Below, piece after piece: positions 43,445 to 51,133 of a stretch of DNA of 64,000 bases. The first letter of the stretch is position 1, and each line of letters begins with the position of its first letter. The notes under the pieces were generated by a model. It worked only from the letters and a program-made list of their open reading frames with translations. It had not been told where the DNA came from and made no database searches. Made by a program: the position numbers and the translations under genes. Origin of the DNA: Microbacterium caowuchunii (GTDB lineage: Bacteria; Actinomycetota; Actinomycetes; Actinomycetales; Microbacteriaceae); the NCBI RefSeq assembly GCF_008727755.1, contig NZ_CP044231.1, positions 3,038,001-3,102,000 of the forward strand, given 5' to 3'.

Positions 43445-44573
43445 CGTCGTCGTCGTGGGCGCCGGCCCGGTCGGGCTGCTGATCGGCACGGAACTGCGCC
43501 GGCGGGGCGTGGACGCGGAGATCCTGGAGCGCCGGGACGACGCGGGGGGCGGATCGCGCGCGATCGGGATCCACGCGCCGGTGCTGGCCGCCCTCGAGCC
43601 GTCCGGGCTGACCGAGCGACTCCTGGACGACGCCGTCCGGGTCCGCCGGGGCGAGGCGCGCGCCGGGCGGGACCTGCTCGGCACTGTGCGGTTCGACCGC
43701 CTGGACACGCGGTTCCCGTTCGTGGCGACCCTGCCGCAATCGGCCACCGAGGCCGCTCTCGGCGCGCATGCGCCCCGCATCCGGAGGGGCACCTCGGTCA
43801 CCGGGATCCGGCCTGACGGTGACAGCACCCGCATCCTGATCCACACCGCGGACGGGCCCGGCGAGGTGTCGGCACGGATCGTGGTCGTCGCCACCGGCGC
43901 GGGTGGACGCGGGCTCGTCTACCGGCGCCGCTCCGTGCCCGTGCGCGCCTACGCCGGGCGGTACCTCATGGCGGACACGGATGTGGCGGCCGACGACCCC
44001 GTGGCCATCGTGCGCCTGGAGCGGTCCGGGGTGCTCGAGTCCTTCCCCCTCCCGCACGCCCGCCGGAGGTACGTGACGTGGGACCCCGAACCGGCGGACG
44101 AACGGCCGGAGGCCCGGCTCGCCCGGCTGCAGGGGGCGCTCGCCGCGGCGGGCGAAGAGGACGCCGCCGGCCGGGTGGACGCCGCATCCGCCTTCCAGAT
44201 CCGGCGCGTGGTGGTCCCCCGGATGCGGCGCGGAGGCGTGGTCGTCGTCGGCGACGCCGCCCACGAGGTCAGCCCGATCGGCGGCCAGGGCATGAATCTC
44301 GGACTGCTGGACGCCGCCTCCCTCGCCCCGATCCTGGCCGACTGGGCGCATACCGGCGCGGCTCCCGAGGCCGACCTCGCGCGCTGGGAGCGCCGCCGCG
44401 TGGCCTCCGCGCGGACGGCGGCGGCCCTGGCCTCCCTGAACACGGCGCTGGGCCGCCCGCTCGGACCGTGCGCCGACTCTGCGCGCCGTGCCGCCCTGCG
44501 GGCCGCTCTCGCGCCCCCGGCGCGGATGCTGTTCGCGCGGGCGTACGCGATGGGCTTCGATCGCGACGCCTGA
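43437..44573 (+). CDS. FAD-dependent monooxygenase of the PKS cluster
   Basis: A 378-residue class A flavoprotein: N-terminal GAGPVGLLIG (FAD dinucleotide fold) and VVVGDAAHEVSPIGGQGMNLG (second FAD motif, quoted in part). By analogy with AgqC it would hydroxylate or oxidatively decarboxylate the aromatic polyketide to a hydroquinone. The stop codon is inside the left arm of a strong terminator shared with the convergent prenyltransferase gene. Confidence 0.88.
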   Translation: MADVVVVGAGPVGLLIGTELRRRGVDAEILERRDDAGGGSRAIGIHAPVLAALEPSGLTERLLDDAVRVRRGEARAGRDLLGTVRFDRLDTRFPFVATLPQSATEAALGAHAPRIRRGTSVTGIRPDGDSTRILIHTADGPGEVSARIVVVATGAGGRGLVYRRRSVPVRAYAGRYLMADTDVAADDPVAIVRLERSGVLESFPLPHARRRYVTWDPEPADERPEARLARLQGALAAAGEEDAAGRVDAASAFQIRRVVVPRMRRGGVVVVGDAAHEVSPIGGQGMNLGLLDAASLAPILADWAHTGAAPEADLARWERRRVASARTAAALASLNTALGRPLGPCADSARRAALRAALAPPARMLFARAYAMGFDRDA

Positions 44574-44605
44574 CCCTCGCGGCCGGATCAGGCCGCGAGG
44601 GTCAG
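44570..44605. terminator. Bidirectional terminator between PKS operon and UbiA gene
   Basis: A perfect 15-base-pair inverted repeat CTGACCCTCGCGGCC / GGCCGCGAGGGTCAG with a 6-base loop. It begins at the stop codon of the FAD gene and ends 2 bases before the UbiA stop. A further GATCAGGCCGCGAGGG copy at 44606-44621 repeats the right arm inside the end of the UbiA gene. Confidence 0.88.
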
Positions 44606-44607
44606 GA

Positions 44608-45465
44608 TCAGGCCGCGAGGGCGCCGCCGGTCGCCACGAGCTGCGCGGCGAGCAGCAGCGCGGAGAGCATGACGAGGCGGAACACCATCCGTCCGGCGGC
44701 CCCCTGCAGCGCGGCCACCGCGCCCAGCACCGCCACGCCCAGCACCGCGACGAAGAACGCCCAGGACGCCGGCGCGACCTCGGCGACGTCGCCGCCCACC
44801 GGCCCCAGCAGCACCGCCACGGCTCCCACGGCGACGCCCAGCGCGGCGAGCACCGCGGACGCACGGGCGCCCAGGCGGTGCGGGAGGCCGCGGATGCCGG
44901 TGCGCCCGTCGTCGTCGAGGTCGGGGAGCACGTTGGTCAGGTGCACGGCGGCGCCGAGCGCGGCGCCCGCGACGACGGCCCAGCCAGCCGAGAACCTCGG
45001 CTCGGCAGCCGACAGCGTCGCGAGGGAGGGGAACAGGCCGAAGCTCACCAGGAAGGGCAGGAGGGAGAAGGGCGTGGCCTTCGCCCCGGCGTTGTAGGCC
45101 CAGGCGGATGCCAGGGTCACCGCATGCACGCCGAGCATGCCGATCCCGAGCGGCACCGAGAGGAGGAGCGCGACGAGGAGGCATCCCACCGCGGCGACCC
45201 ACGCGGCGCGCACGCTCACCACCCCCCGCGCGATGGGCTTGTCGCTGCGGCCGACGATCCGGTCGCGGGTGACGTCGATCGCGTCGTTGGAGATGCCGAC
45301 GGAGAGCTGACCGGCGAACACGGCGGCCGTCAGGAGGACGAGCCGCCACGGCTCGAGACCGGCGGCGAGCCCGAGGGCCAGCGCCAGCGCCGTGACCACG
45401 CACGTGGGCCCGGGATGCGAGGACTGCCACAGTCCGCGGGCGGTGACGGCGACGGGCGTGGTCAT
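44608..45465 (-). CDS. UbiA-family aromatic prenyltransferase
   Basis: A 285-residue membrane protein with about eight or nine helices. The first Asp-rich motif is NDAIDVTRD and the second is LPDLDDDG, the Mg-diphosphate sites of UbiA enzymes. It would attach a prenyl chain to the aromatic product of the convergent type III PKS operon (AgqB-like role). Menaquinone (MenA) or heme O synthase is less likely because of the context. ATG 45465 follows TAGCGT by 6 bases. Confidence 0.87.
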   Translation of the reverse strand: MTTPVAVTARGLWQSSHPGPTCVVTALALALGLAAGLEPWRLVLLTAAVFAGQLSVGISNDAIDVTRDRIVGRSDKPIARGVVSVRAAWVAAVGCLLVALLLSVPLGIGMLGVHAVTLASAWAYNAGAKATPFSLLPFLVSFGLFPSLATLSAAEPRFSAGWAVVAGAALGAAVHLTNVLPDLDDDGRTGIRGLPHRLGARASAVLAALGVAVGAVAVLLGPVGGDVAEVAPASWAFFVAVLGVAVLGAVAALQGAAGRMVFRLVMLSALLLAAQLVATGGALAA

Positions 45466-45550
45466 GCCCCGACGCTACGCGATCGACCGATCCGCGCGAG
45501 GCCCCCTTGCACCGGGCACCCCGTGCGCCCTACGCCCGCCCAAGCATGAC

Positions 45551-45584
45551 GACGCCCCGCCCCCGGAACGGGAGGCGGGGCGTC
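45551..45584 (-). terminator. Terminator after clpB
   Basis: Inverted repeat GACGCCCCGCC / GGCGGGGCGTC (11 base pairs) with a 12-base loop, starting 11 bases past the clpB stop. It lies in the 129-base gap to the UbiA start, which otherwise holds only the UbiA -10 box. Confidence 0.75.
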
Positions 45585-45594
45585 GCCGGGACGG

Positions 45595-47805
45595 TCAGTC
45601 GTCGAGGATCGCCTCGATGACCTCGTCCTCGTCGCCCGCGTCGGAGACGTCGTCCGCGGCGGGTCCTGTGCTGGTGAGCACCAGCTGCGACCCGTCCACC
45701 GCGACGTCGACGCGTACCGTGTCGCCGTCGTGCACCCCTCCGGAGAGGATCGCCATCGCGAGGCGGTCCTGGATCTCGGCCTGGATGAGGCGACGCAGCG
45801 GCCGTGCCCCGTACACCGGGTCGTAGCCGCGCTCGGCCAGCCAGGCACGCGCATCCGGGGTCACGGCGAGCGTGAGCCGGCGATCCTTCAGCCGGCGCTG
45901 CAGCGCATCGACGGACAGCTCCACGATCTGCGCGAGGTCGTCCTCGCTCAGCGCCTGGAAGATGACGGTGTCGTCGAGTCGGTTCAGGAACTCCGGCCGG
46001 AACGCCTGACGCACCAGCGCCAGCACCTGCTCGCGCTTCTCCGGCATGGAGAGCGTGGGGTCGATGAGGATCGGCGAGCCGAGGTTCGAGGTCAGGATCA
46101 GGATGACGTTGGTGAAGTCCACCGTCCGCCCCTGGCCGTCGGTGAGACGCCCGTCGTCCATCACCTGCAGCAGCACGTCGAAGACCTCGGGGTGGGCCTT
46201 CTCGACCTCGTCCATCAGCACCACCGAGTAGGGACGACGGCGCACCGCCTCGGTCAGCTGACCGCCCTGCTCGTACCCGACGTACCCGGGAGGGGCACCG
46301 ACCAGGCGCGAGACCGAGTGCTTCTCGCCGTACTCCGACATGTCGATGCGCACCATGGCGTGCTCGTCGTCGAAGAGGAACTCCGCGAGCGCCTTGGCGA
46401 GCTCGGTCTTGCCGACACCGGTCGGTCCGAGGAAGAGGAACGAACCGGTCGGCCGGTTGGGGTCGCTGATCCCGGCGCGGGAGCGGCGCACGGCGTCGGC
46501 GACGGCCTTCACGGCCTCCTTCTGTCCGATCAGGCGCTTGCCGAGCTCGGCCTCCAGGTGCACGAGCTTCTCCGTCTCGCCCTGCATGAGACGCCCGACC
46601 GGGATGCCGGTCCATGCCGCGATCACCGCGGCGATGTCCTCGTCCGTGACCTGATCGTTCACCATCCGCTCGTCGCTGGACTCCGCCTTCTCCGCGGCCA
46701 TGAGCTCGCGCTCGAGCGCGGGGATGTCGGCGTAGAGCAGCCGCGACGCGCGCTCGAGGTTGCCCTCGCGCTGCGCGCGCTCCGCCTCCACGCGGGCCGC
46801 GTCCAGCCGGGTCTTGAGGTCACCGACGCGGTTGAGCGAGGCGCGCTCGCTCTCCCAGCGCGCCTGCAGCACGCCCAGGCGGCCCTCCTCGGCGGCGAGG
46901 TCCGTGCGCAGCTTCTCCAGCCGCTCCTTCGAGGCGGGGTCCTTCTCCTTCTTGAGGGCGAGCTCCTCCAGCTTCAGGCGGTCGACGTGCCGGCGCAGCT
47001 CGTCGATCTCCAACGGTGCGGAGTCGATCTCCATACGCAGGCGCGACGCCGCCTCGTCGATGAGGTCGATGGCCTTGTCGGGCAGCTGCCGGGAGGGGAT
47101 GTACCGGTTGGAGAGGGATGCGGCGGCCACCAGCGCGCCATCCGCGATGGAGACCTTGTGGTGCGCCTCGTACCGCTCCTTCAGCCCACGGAGGATGGCG
47201 ATCGTGTCCTCGACGGAGGGCTCGCCGACGTAGACCTGCTGGAACCGGCGTTCCAGTGCCGCATCCTTCTCGATGAACTCCCGGTACTCGTCGAGGGTCG
47301 TCGCACCGATGAGGCGCAGTTCACCGCGGGCGAGCATGGGCTTGAGCATGTTCGAGGCGGCCACCGAGCCCTCGCCGCCGCCGGCGCCCATGAGTACGTG
47401 CAGCTCGTCGATGAAGGTGATGATCTGCCCGTCGGACTCGGTGATCTCCTTGAGCACGCTCTTGAGGCGTTCCTCGAACTGCCCCCGGTACATGGCGCCC
47501 GCGACGAGCGCGGAGATGTCGAGGGAGACGAGCTCCTTGTTCTTGAGCGATTCGGCGACGTCACCGGCGACGATGCGCTGGGCGAGTCCCTCGACGACGG
47601 CGGTCTTGCCGACCCCGGGCTCGCCGATGAGGACGGGGTTGTTCTTGGTGCGGCGCGTGAGGACCTGGCTGACTCGCCTGATCTCGCTGTCGCGACCGAT
47701 CACGGGGTCGAGCTTGCCCTGCCGCGCGCGCTCGGTGAGGTTGATCCCGAACTGTTCGAGGGCGCTCTGCGCCTCCTCCTGCCCGGGCTGTTGCGTGGCG
47801 TTCAT
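45595..47805 (-). CDS. clpB: ClpB-type disaggregase without the N-terminal domain
   Basis: A 736-residue Hsp100 ATPase. It has two AAA+ modules with Walker A GEPGVGKT and GPTGVGKT, a coiled-coil middle domain (about 270-380) with [14 protein letters not shown], and GYVGYEQGG pore loop 2 region. The Clp N-domain of full-length ClpB (about 150 residues) is absent; the protein starts 20 residues before [20 protein letters not shown] (quoted in part). With DnaK it rescues aggregated proteins. It ends in an acidic tail and has no ClpP-binding loop visible. AGGAG precedes the ATG; an HspR-type operator lies upstream. Confidence 0.93.
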   Translation of the reverse strand: MNATQQPGQEEAQSALEQFGINLTERARQGKLDPVIGRDSEIRRVSQVLTRRTKNNPVLIGEPGVGKTAVVEGLAQRIVAGDVAESLKNKELVSLDISALVAGAMYRGQFEERLKSVLKEITESDGQIITFIDELHVLMGAGGGEGSVAASNMLKPMLARGELRLIGATTLDEYREFIEKDAALERRFQQVYVGEPSVEDTIAILRGLKERYEAHHKVSIADGALVAAASLSNRYIPSRQLPDKAIDLIDEAASRLRMEIDSAPLEIDELRRHVDRLKLEELALKKEKDPASKERLEKLRTDLAAEEGRLGVLQARWESERASLNRVGDLKTRLDAARVEAERAQREGNLERASRLLYADIPALERELMAAEKAESSDERMVNDQVTDEDIAAVIAAWTGIPVGRLMQGETEKLVHLEAELGKRLIGQKEAVKAVADAVRRSRAGISDPNRPTGSFLFLGPTGVGKTELAKALAEFLFDDEHAMVRIDMSEYGEKHSVSRLVGAPPGYVGYEQGGQLTEAVRRRPYSVVLMDEVEKAHPEVFDVLLQVMDDGRLTDGQGRTVDFTNVILILTSNLGSPILIDPTLSMPEKREQVLALVRQAFRPEFLNRLDDTVIFQALSEDDLAQIVELSVDALQRRLKDRRLTLAVTPDARAWLAERGYDPVYGARPLRRLIQAEIQDRLAMAILSGGVHDGDTVRVDVAVDGSQLVLTSTGPAADDVSDAGDEDEVIEAILDD

Positions 47806-47826
47806 TCGTGCTCCTGAAGTCTCTGC

Positions 47827-47855
47827 GACTCAAAGTTGAGTCTGTTTCACTCAAG
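47827..47855 (-). promoter_or_regulatory. HAIR-type HspR operator overlapping the clpB promoter
   Basis: GTTGAGT-N7-ACTCAAG (47835-47855) matches the HspR-associated inverted repeat CTTGAGT-N7-ACTCAAG with one mismatch. A second dyad GACTCAA-AG-TTGAGTC (47827-47842) shares its right half, giving three half sites in a row. On the minus strand a -10 box TAAACT (47859-47854) overlaps the HAIR, as expected for HspR repression of the heat-shock gene. Confidence 0.85.
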
Positions 47856-47890
47856 TTTAGCATCGAGCCCTCAGCCGCGCGAGAGGCTTC

Positions 47891-47946
47891 CGCCCCCGCT
47901 CCCCCGCCATCCCCGTCCCGCCCCCGCTCCCCCGCCATCCCCGTCC
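47891..47946. repeat. Tandem duplication of a 28-base C-rich unit
   Basis: CGCCCCCGCTCCCCCGCCAT followed by CCCCGTCC occurs twice head to tail, then the first seven bases of a third unit, immediately before family 1 copy 4. Located in the 252-base gap between clpB and the GlxA gene. Confidence 0.85.
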
Positions 47947-47957
47947 CGCCCCCAATT

Positions 47958-48032
47958 CCCGCGAGACTGCACGCACGCCACGAGACGGACGTAACCAGCC
48001 GCTGTCTCGTGGCAGGTATGCAGTCTCGCGGG
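47958..48032. repeat. Dispersed palindromic repeat, family 1, copy 4
   Basis: A 75-base element with 14-base outer arms CCCGCGAGACTGCA / TGCAGTCTCGCGGG and inner GCCACGAGAC / GTCTCGTGGC arms. The central part differs from the other copies. It lies 26 bases past the stop of the GlxA gene, in terminator position. Confidence 0.92.
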
Positions 48033-48057
48033 GAGGGAGGGCGGCCAGGGAGGGCGG

Positions 48058-49059
48058 TCAGGCCAGGGCGGGGGCGGGCTGGGCGGGGGCGGACGGCTGG
48101 GCGGGGGTGCGGGAGCAGGAGAACCGGGCGCGGTAGGCGGTGGGGGTGGTGCCGAGCACCCGGGTGAAGTTCTGGCGCATGACGGCGGCGGAGCCGAACC
48201 CGCACTCGTACGCGATCCGGTCCAGCCCGAGATCCGTCCGCTCGAGCAGCCGCTGGGCCTGCAGCACCCGCTGCCGGCCGAGCCACGCCGCCGGGGTGGC
48301 CCCCAGGTCGGCCTTGAACCGGCGGGCGAACGTGCGCGGGGACATGTGGGCCTTCGCGGCGAGCTGCTCGACGGTGAGCTCCTCGCGGAGGTTCTCCAGC
48401 ATCCAGTCCGTCACCGGCGCCAGCGACAGCGACGCGGTCTCCGGGATCGGGCGGACGATGAACTGCGCCTGACCCCCGTCGCGCTGCGGGGGCACCACCA
48501 TCCGGCGCGCGATCGTGTTCGTGGCCTCCGGGCCGAGTTCCTGACGCAGCAGGTGCAGGCACGCGTCGAGCCCCGCAGCCGACCCCGCGCTCGTGATGAC
48601 CTTGCCGTCCTGCACGTAGAGCACGTCGGGATCGACGTCGATGGCCGGATACATCTGCGTCATCTGCTCGGCGTACTTCCAGTGCGTGGTGGCGCGCCGC
48701 CCGTCGAGGATCCCCGCGGCGGCGAGCACGAACGCACCGCTGCAGACGCTGAGCACCCACGCGTCCCGGTCGACCGCGCGGCGCAGCACCTCGGCGATGC
48801 GCAGATCCACGCCCGCCCACGCCGCGCGCGGCACCGGCGTGACCACGACGAGATCGGCCTCGTCGGCGAAGGAGAGGTCGTTCGGCACGTTGATGGAGTA
48901 CCCGATGCTCGAGGGCACGACACCCGGCTCGAGGGCGCACACGCGGAAATCGAAGGGCTCGATGCCGTCGTCGGACCGGTCCAAGCCGAACGCCTCACAG
49001 GCGAGGCCGAACTCGAACGGGGTGAACCCGGCCTGCACGATCACGGCGACGGTCTTCAT
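48058..49059 (-). CDS. GlxA-family regulator (DJ-1/PfpI domain plus AraC HTH)
   Basis: A 333-residue protein with an N-terminal DJ-1/PfpI-like domain (1-175, VVVTPVPR and LSVCSGAFVLAAAG with a nucleophile-elbow Cys) and a C-terminal AraC DNA-binding domain (215-315, LAAKAHMSPRTFARRFKADL quoted in part). Family members sense small nitrogen-containing ligands and activate catabolic genes. The last 20 residues are Pro/Ala-rich. Its own upstream region carries palindromic half sites, suggesting autoregulation. Target genes unknown. Confidence 0.9.
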   Translation of the reverse strand: MKTVAVIVQAGFTPFEFGLACEAFGLDRSDDGIEPFDFRVCALEPGVVPSSIGYSINVPNDLSFADEADLVVVTPVPRAAWAGVDLRIAEVLRRAVDRDAWVLSVCSGAFVLAAAGILDGRRATTHWKYAEQMTQMYPAIDVDPDVLYVQDGKVITSAGSAAGLDACLHLLRQELGPEATNTIARRMVVPPQRDGGQAQFIVRPIPETASLSLAPVTDWMLENLREELTVEQLAAKAHMSPRTFARRFKADLGATPAAWLGRQRVLQAQRLLERTDLGLDRIAYECGFGSAAVMRQNFTRVLGTTPTAYRARFSCSRTPAQPSAPAQPAPALA

Positions 49060-49080
49060 GGCGGCTCCCTCGCATCAGAC

Positions 49081-49134
49081 GTGGCAGGATTCATCCGAAC
49101 GGTGTCCACCCTGCCACTCGTGACATTATGGCAC
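49081..49134. promoter_or_regulatory. Three TGGCA half sites upstream of the GlxA gene
   Basis: GTGGCAGG (49081-49088), CCTGCCAC (49110-49117) and TGGCAC (49129-49134) form two overlapping inverted-repeat pairs in the 94-base region divergent to the small gene at 49154. On the minus strand CATAAT (49130-49125) could be the -10 box of the GlxA gene. Candidate autoregulatory sites. Confidence 0.5.
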
Positions 49135-49153
49135 GGGTCGTAGGTTTTCTGCC

Positions 49154-49429
49154 ATGACTCTTCTCCTCGTTCTCCTCGCCCTCGTCGTCGCCGCCATCGC
49201 CGGCACGATCCTCCTCGTCGCCTCGGACGGGCACGGTCCCGTCCGTACCGACCGGATGCGGATCCCGGACCGGGATCCCGGGCCCGCGGACGGCTGGACC
49301 GGCCGCGCCGGAGCGCCCGCCGCGTCCGTCCCCGCACAGGAACCGCCCGTCGCTCCCCCCGAAGGCCGCCACCCCCGGGTGACGCCGCGCGACGACTCCC
49401 CTCGGCACGGCATCCGGCGCGTCGCCTGA
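49154..49429 (+). CDS. Small membrane-anchored protein of unknown function
   Basis: A 91-residue reading frame starting 7 bases after TAGGTT (leaderless-type promoter). The first 23 residues are one hydrophobic helix (MTLLLVLLALVVAAIAGTIL quoted in part), followed by a Pro/Arg/Asp-rich, low-complexity tail. It looks like a membrane-tethered extracellular or cytoplasmic tail protein. I do not recognise the family. Coding is supported by the promoter spacing and the hydrophobic start, not by known homologues. Confidence 0.55.
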   Translation: MTLLLVLLALVVAAIAGTILLVASDGHGPVRTDRMRIPDRDPGPADGWTGRAGAPAASVPAQEPPVAPPEGRHPRVTPRDDSPRHGIRRVA

Positions 49430-49542
49430 CCGTCACGTCGCCTCATCCGTCGTGCGGTCTGATCCGTCGCATCCCCTGATCCGACTCGGGGACGCGGGAC
49501 GTGCCCGGCGCAGGCGATACCCCGCGCCGGGCACGGACCCCG

Positions 49543-50253
49543 TCAGCGACGCCGGCGCAGCGCGAACACGGCGACGACCAGGGCGAGCACTCCCGCGCCC
49601 AGACCCGCACCGCCGAGCCACAGCGCCGCGGCGGAGGCGGGCTCGGTCTCTGCGGGGGCGGCGGCCCCGGCGGCATCCTGACCGTCGGCCGCGTGCGCGC
49701 CATCCTCACCGTGCGAACCGTGCGAACCGTGCTCGTCCGAGGATGCGGTCGGCTCCCCCACCGCGACGACGGCTGCCGGGAACTCGGGCTCTTCGGCGCC
49801 GGGTTCGGCGACCTCGGTCCATGCCGCCTCACCCTCCGCGCACTGCTGGACGACCGGGAACGCGACCTCCTCCCCGGCCAGTTCCTCGGCGAAGCGCACG
49901 TCCATCCCAACCTGCCCCTTCAGCCCCGTGTCGATCGGCGTGACCGCCGTGTACGTCACGCTCGTGGTCCGGCCGGTCTCGGTGACGTCGCGGTCGACGG
50001 TCCATGCCGCGTCCGCCAGCGGGAGGACGTTCGTGACGCCGTCCGGAATGGTCACGACCAGAGCCGTGGTGGGCGACTGCTCGCATCCGTGCGAGAACGA
50101 GAAGGTGAGCGAGGATGCCGCGCCGGCGGCCGCCGCATCCGGTGTCACGTGGATGTGCGCCGAGGCGGCCATCGGAGCGGCGAGGGCGAGGCCGCCGCCG
50201 AGCAGCAGACCGGTCAGCAGACGGCGGCGGGGGCGCGAAGGAAGGGTGTTCAT
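49543..50253 (-). CDS. YcnI/DUF1775 copper-binding-type exported protein
   Basis: A 236-residue exported protein: signal peptide to about residue 32 (LALAAPMAASA), then a mature start HIHVTPD, a DUF1775 domain (33-160) and a His-rich linker DEHGSHGSHGEDGAH (about 174-188) before a C-terminal membrane helix and RRRR. In YcnI the N-terminal His and a Trp take part in a Cu(II) site; a mature N-terminal His fits. It would sit on the outside of the membrane and bind or hand over copper. The membrane gene at 50453 lies upstream in the same direction. Confidence 0.88.
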   Translation of the reverse strand: MNTLPSRPRRRLLTGLLLGGGLALAAPMAASAHIHVTPDAAAAGAASSLTFSFSHGCEQSPTTALVVTIPDGVTNVLPLADAAWTVDRDVTETGRTTSVTYTAVTPIDTGLKGQVGMDVRFAEELAGEEVAFPVVQQCAEGEAAWTEVAEPGAEEPEFPAAVVAVGEPTASSDEHGSHGSHGEDGAHAADGQDAAGAAAPAETEPASAAALWLGGAGLGAGVLALVVAVFALRRRR

Positions 50254-50452
50254 GGTGTCTCCTCAGAGGACGATGCGGATGCCGCGGCGGCGCGTTCGAA
50301 GCGCGGACGCGGAGGGACCGCAGAAAGGGGACCGCGGCGATCGGACGATGCCGTCGCGGCGGCGAGAGAGAAGGAGAGGTGGCTGCGCGGAACCCGTGCC
50401 GGCACAGGCGCGACCCGCCCGATCGCCTCGGCGTCGGGCGTGCGGAGTCCGT

Positions 50453-51076
50453 TCAGGCCGCCAGGGCGACCGGCGGACCGCGCCGGCCGTTCGCCCGCGG
50501 GCTGACGAGGTCGCCCACGCGGTGATCGCGGGGTACATCGATGGGCGCGCGACGCGGCGCAGGCGACTGCTCCGCGAGAAGGGACGGAACCCACCGGCGC
50601 AGCCAGGCCAGCGCTTCCGCGGCCAGGGCGCGGAGGCGACGGGCGGCGCGTTCCCCGCGGTACAGCGCGGCCGTCGTGAGCGCGGCCGCGAGCAGGTGCC
50701 AGAGGAGCATGCGTCCGTCGGTCGCCGGCAGGAGGGCCCCCGTCGCGGGCAGGACGGCACCGGTCGCCGGGGACGGCACGGCGGCGTGGTCGTGTCCGGT
50801 CACCAGGCGCGGCGCCCCGGTGGACACGACGCCCAGCACGAACAGCGAATGGAACAGCGCCTGGCTGCCGGTCACGGCGAGGGACAGCCGGATGGCGGAG
50901 AGCCGCGGGCCGGCGAGCACGGTGCACACGAACACGGAGAGCACGAACGGCACGAGGAGGCCGAGTGGCCCGGGGACGGCACCCCCGGCCGAGACGTGCG
51001 AGAGAAGGGCCACGAAGGTGGCGACGGATGCCGCGAGCGAACCGCGGACGACGCGGGCCCCTCCGGATCGACGCAT
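50453..51076 (-). CDS. Membrane protein of unknown function, upstream of the YcnI gene
   Basis: A 207-residue membrane protein with about four hydrophobic segments and a basic, Arg/Pro-rich cytoplasmic tail (about 150-207). Histidines lie in or near the membrane (ALLSHVSAGG, QALFHSLF, TGHDHAA, LLWHLLAA), with VLPATGALLPATDG as an internal repeat. I do not recognise the family. Position before the DUF1775 gene and the spread of His residues suggest a metal-linked role, perhaps copper transfer. GGAGG stands 8 bases before ATG 51076. The 199 bases to the YcnI gene show no further gene. Confidence 0.7.
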   Translation of the reverse strand: MRRSGGARVVRGSLAASVATFVALLSHVSAGGAVPGPLGLLVPFVLSVFVCTVLAGPRLSAIRLSLAVTGSQALFHSLFVLGVVSTGAPRLVTGHDHAAVPSPATGAVLPATGALLPATDGRMLLWHLLAAALTTAALYRGERAARRLRALAAEALAWLRRWVPSLLAEQSPAPRRAPIDVPRDHRVGDLVSPRANGRRGPPVALAA

Positions 51077-51133
51077 GGCACCATCCTCCCATCCGCGCGG
51101 CGCACGCACGGACGACCGGGACACCGGAACGAC

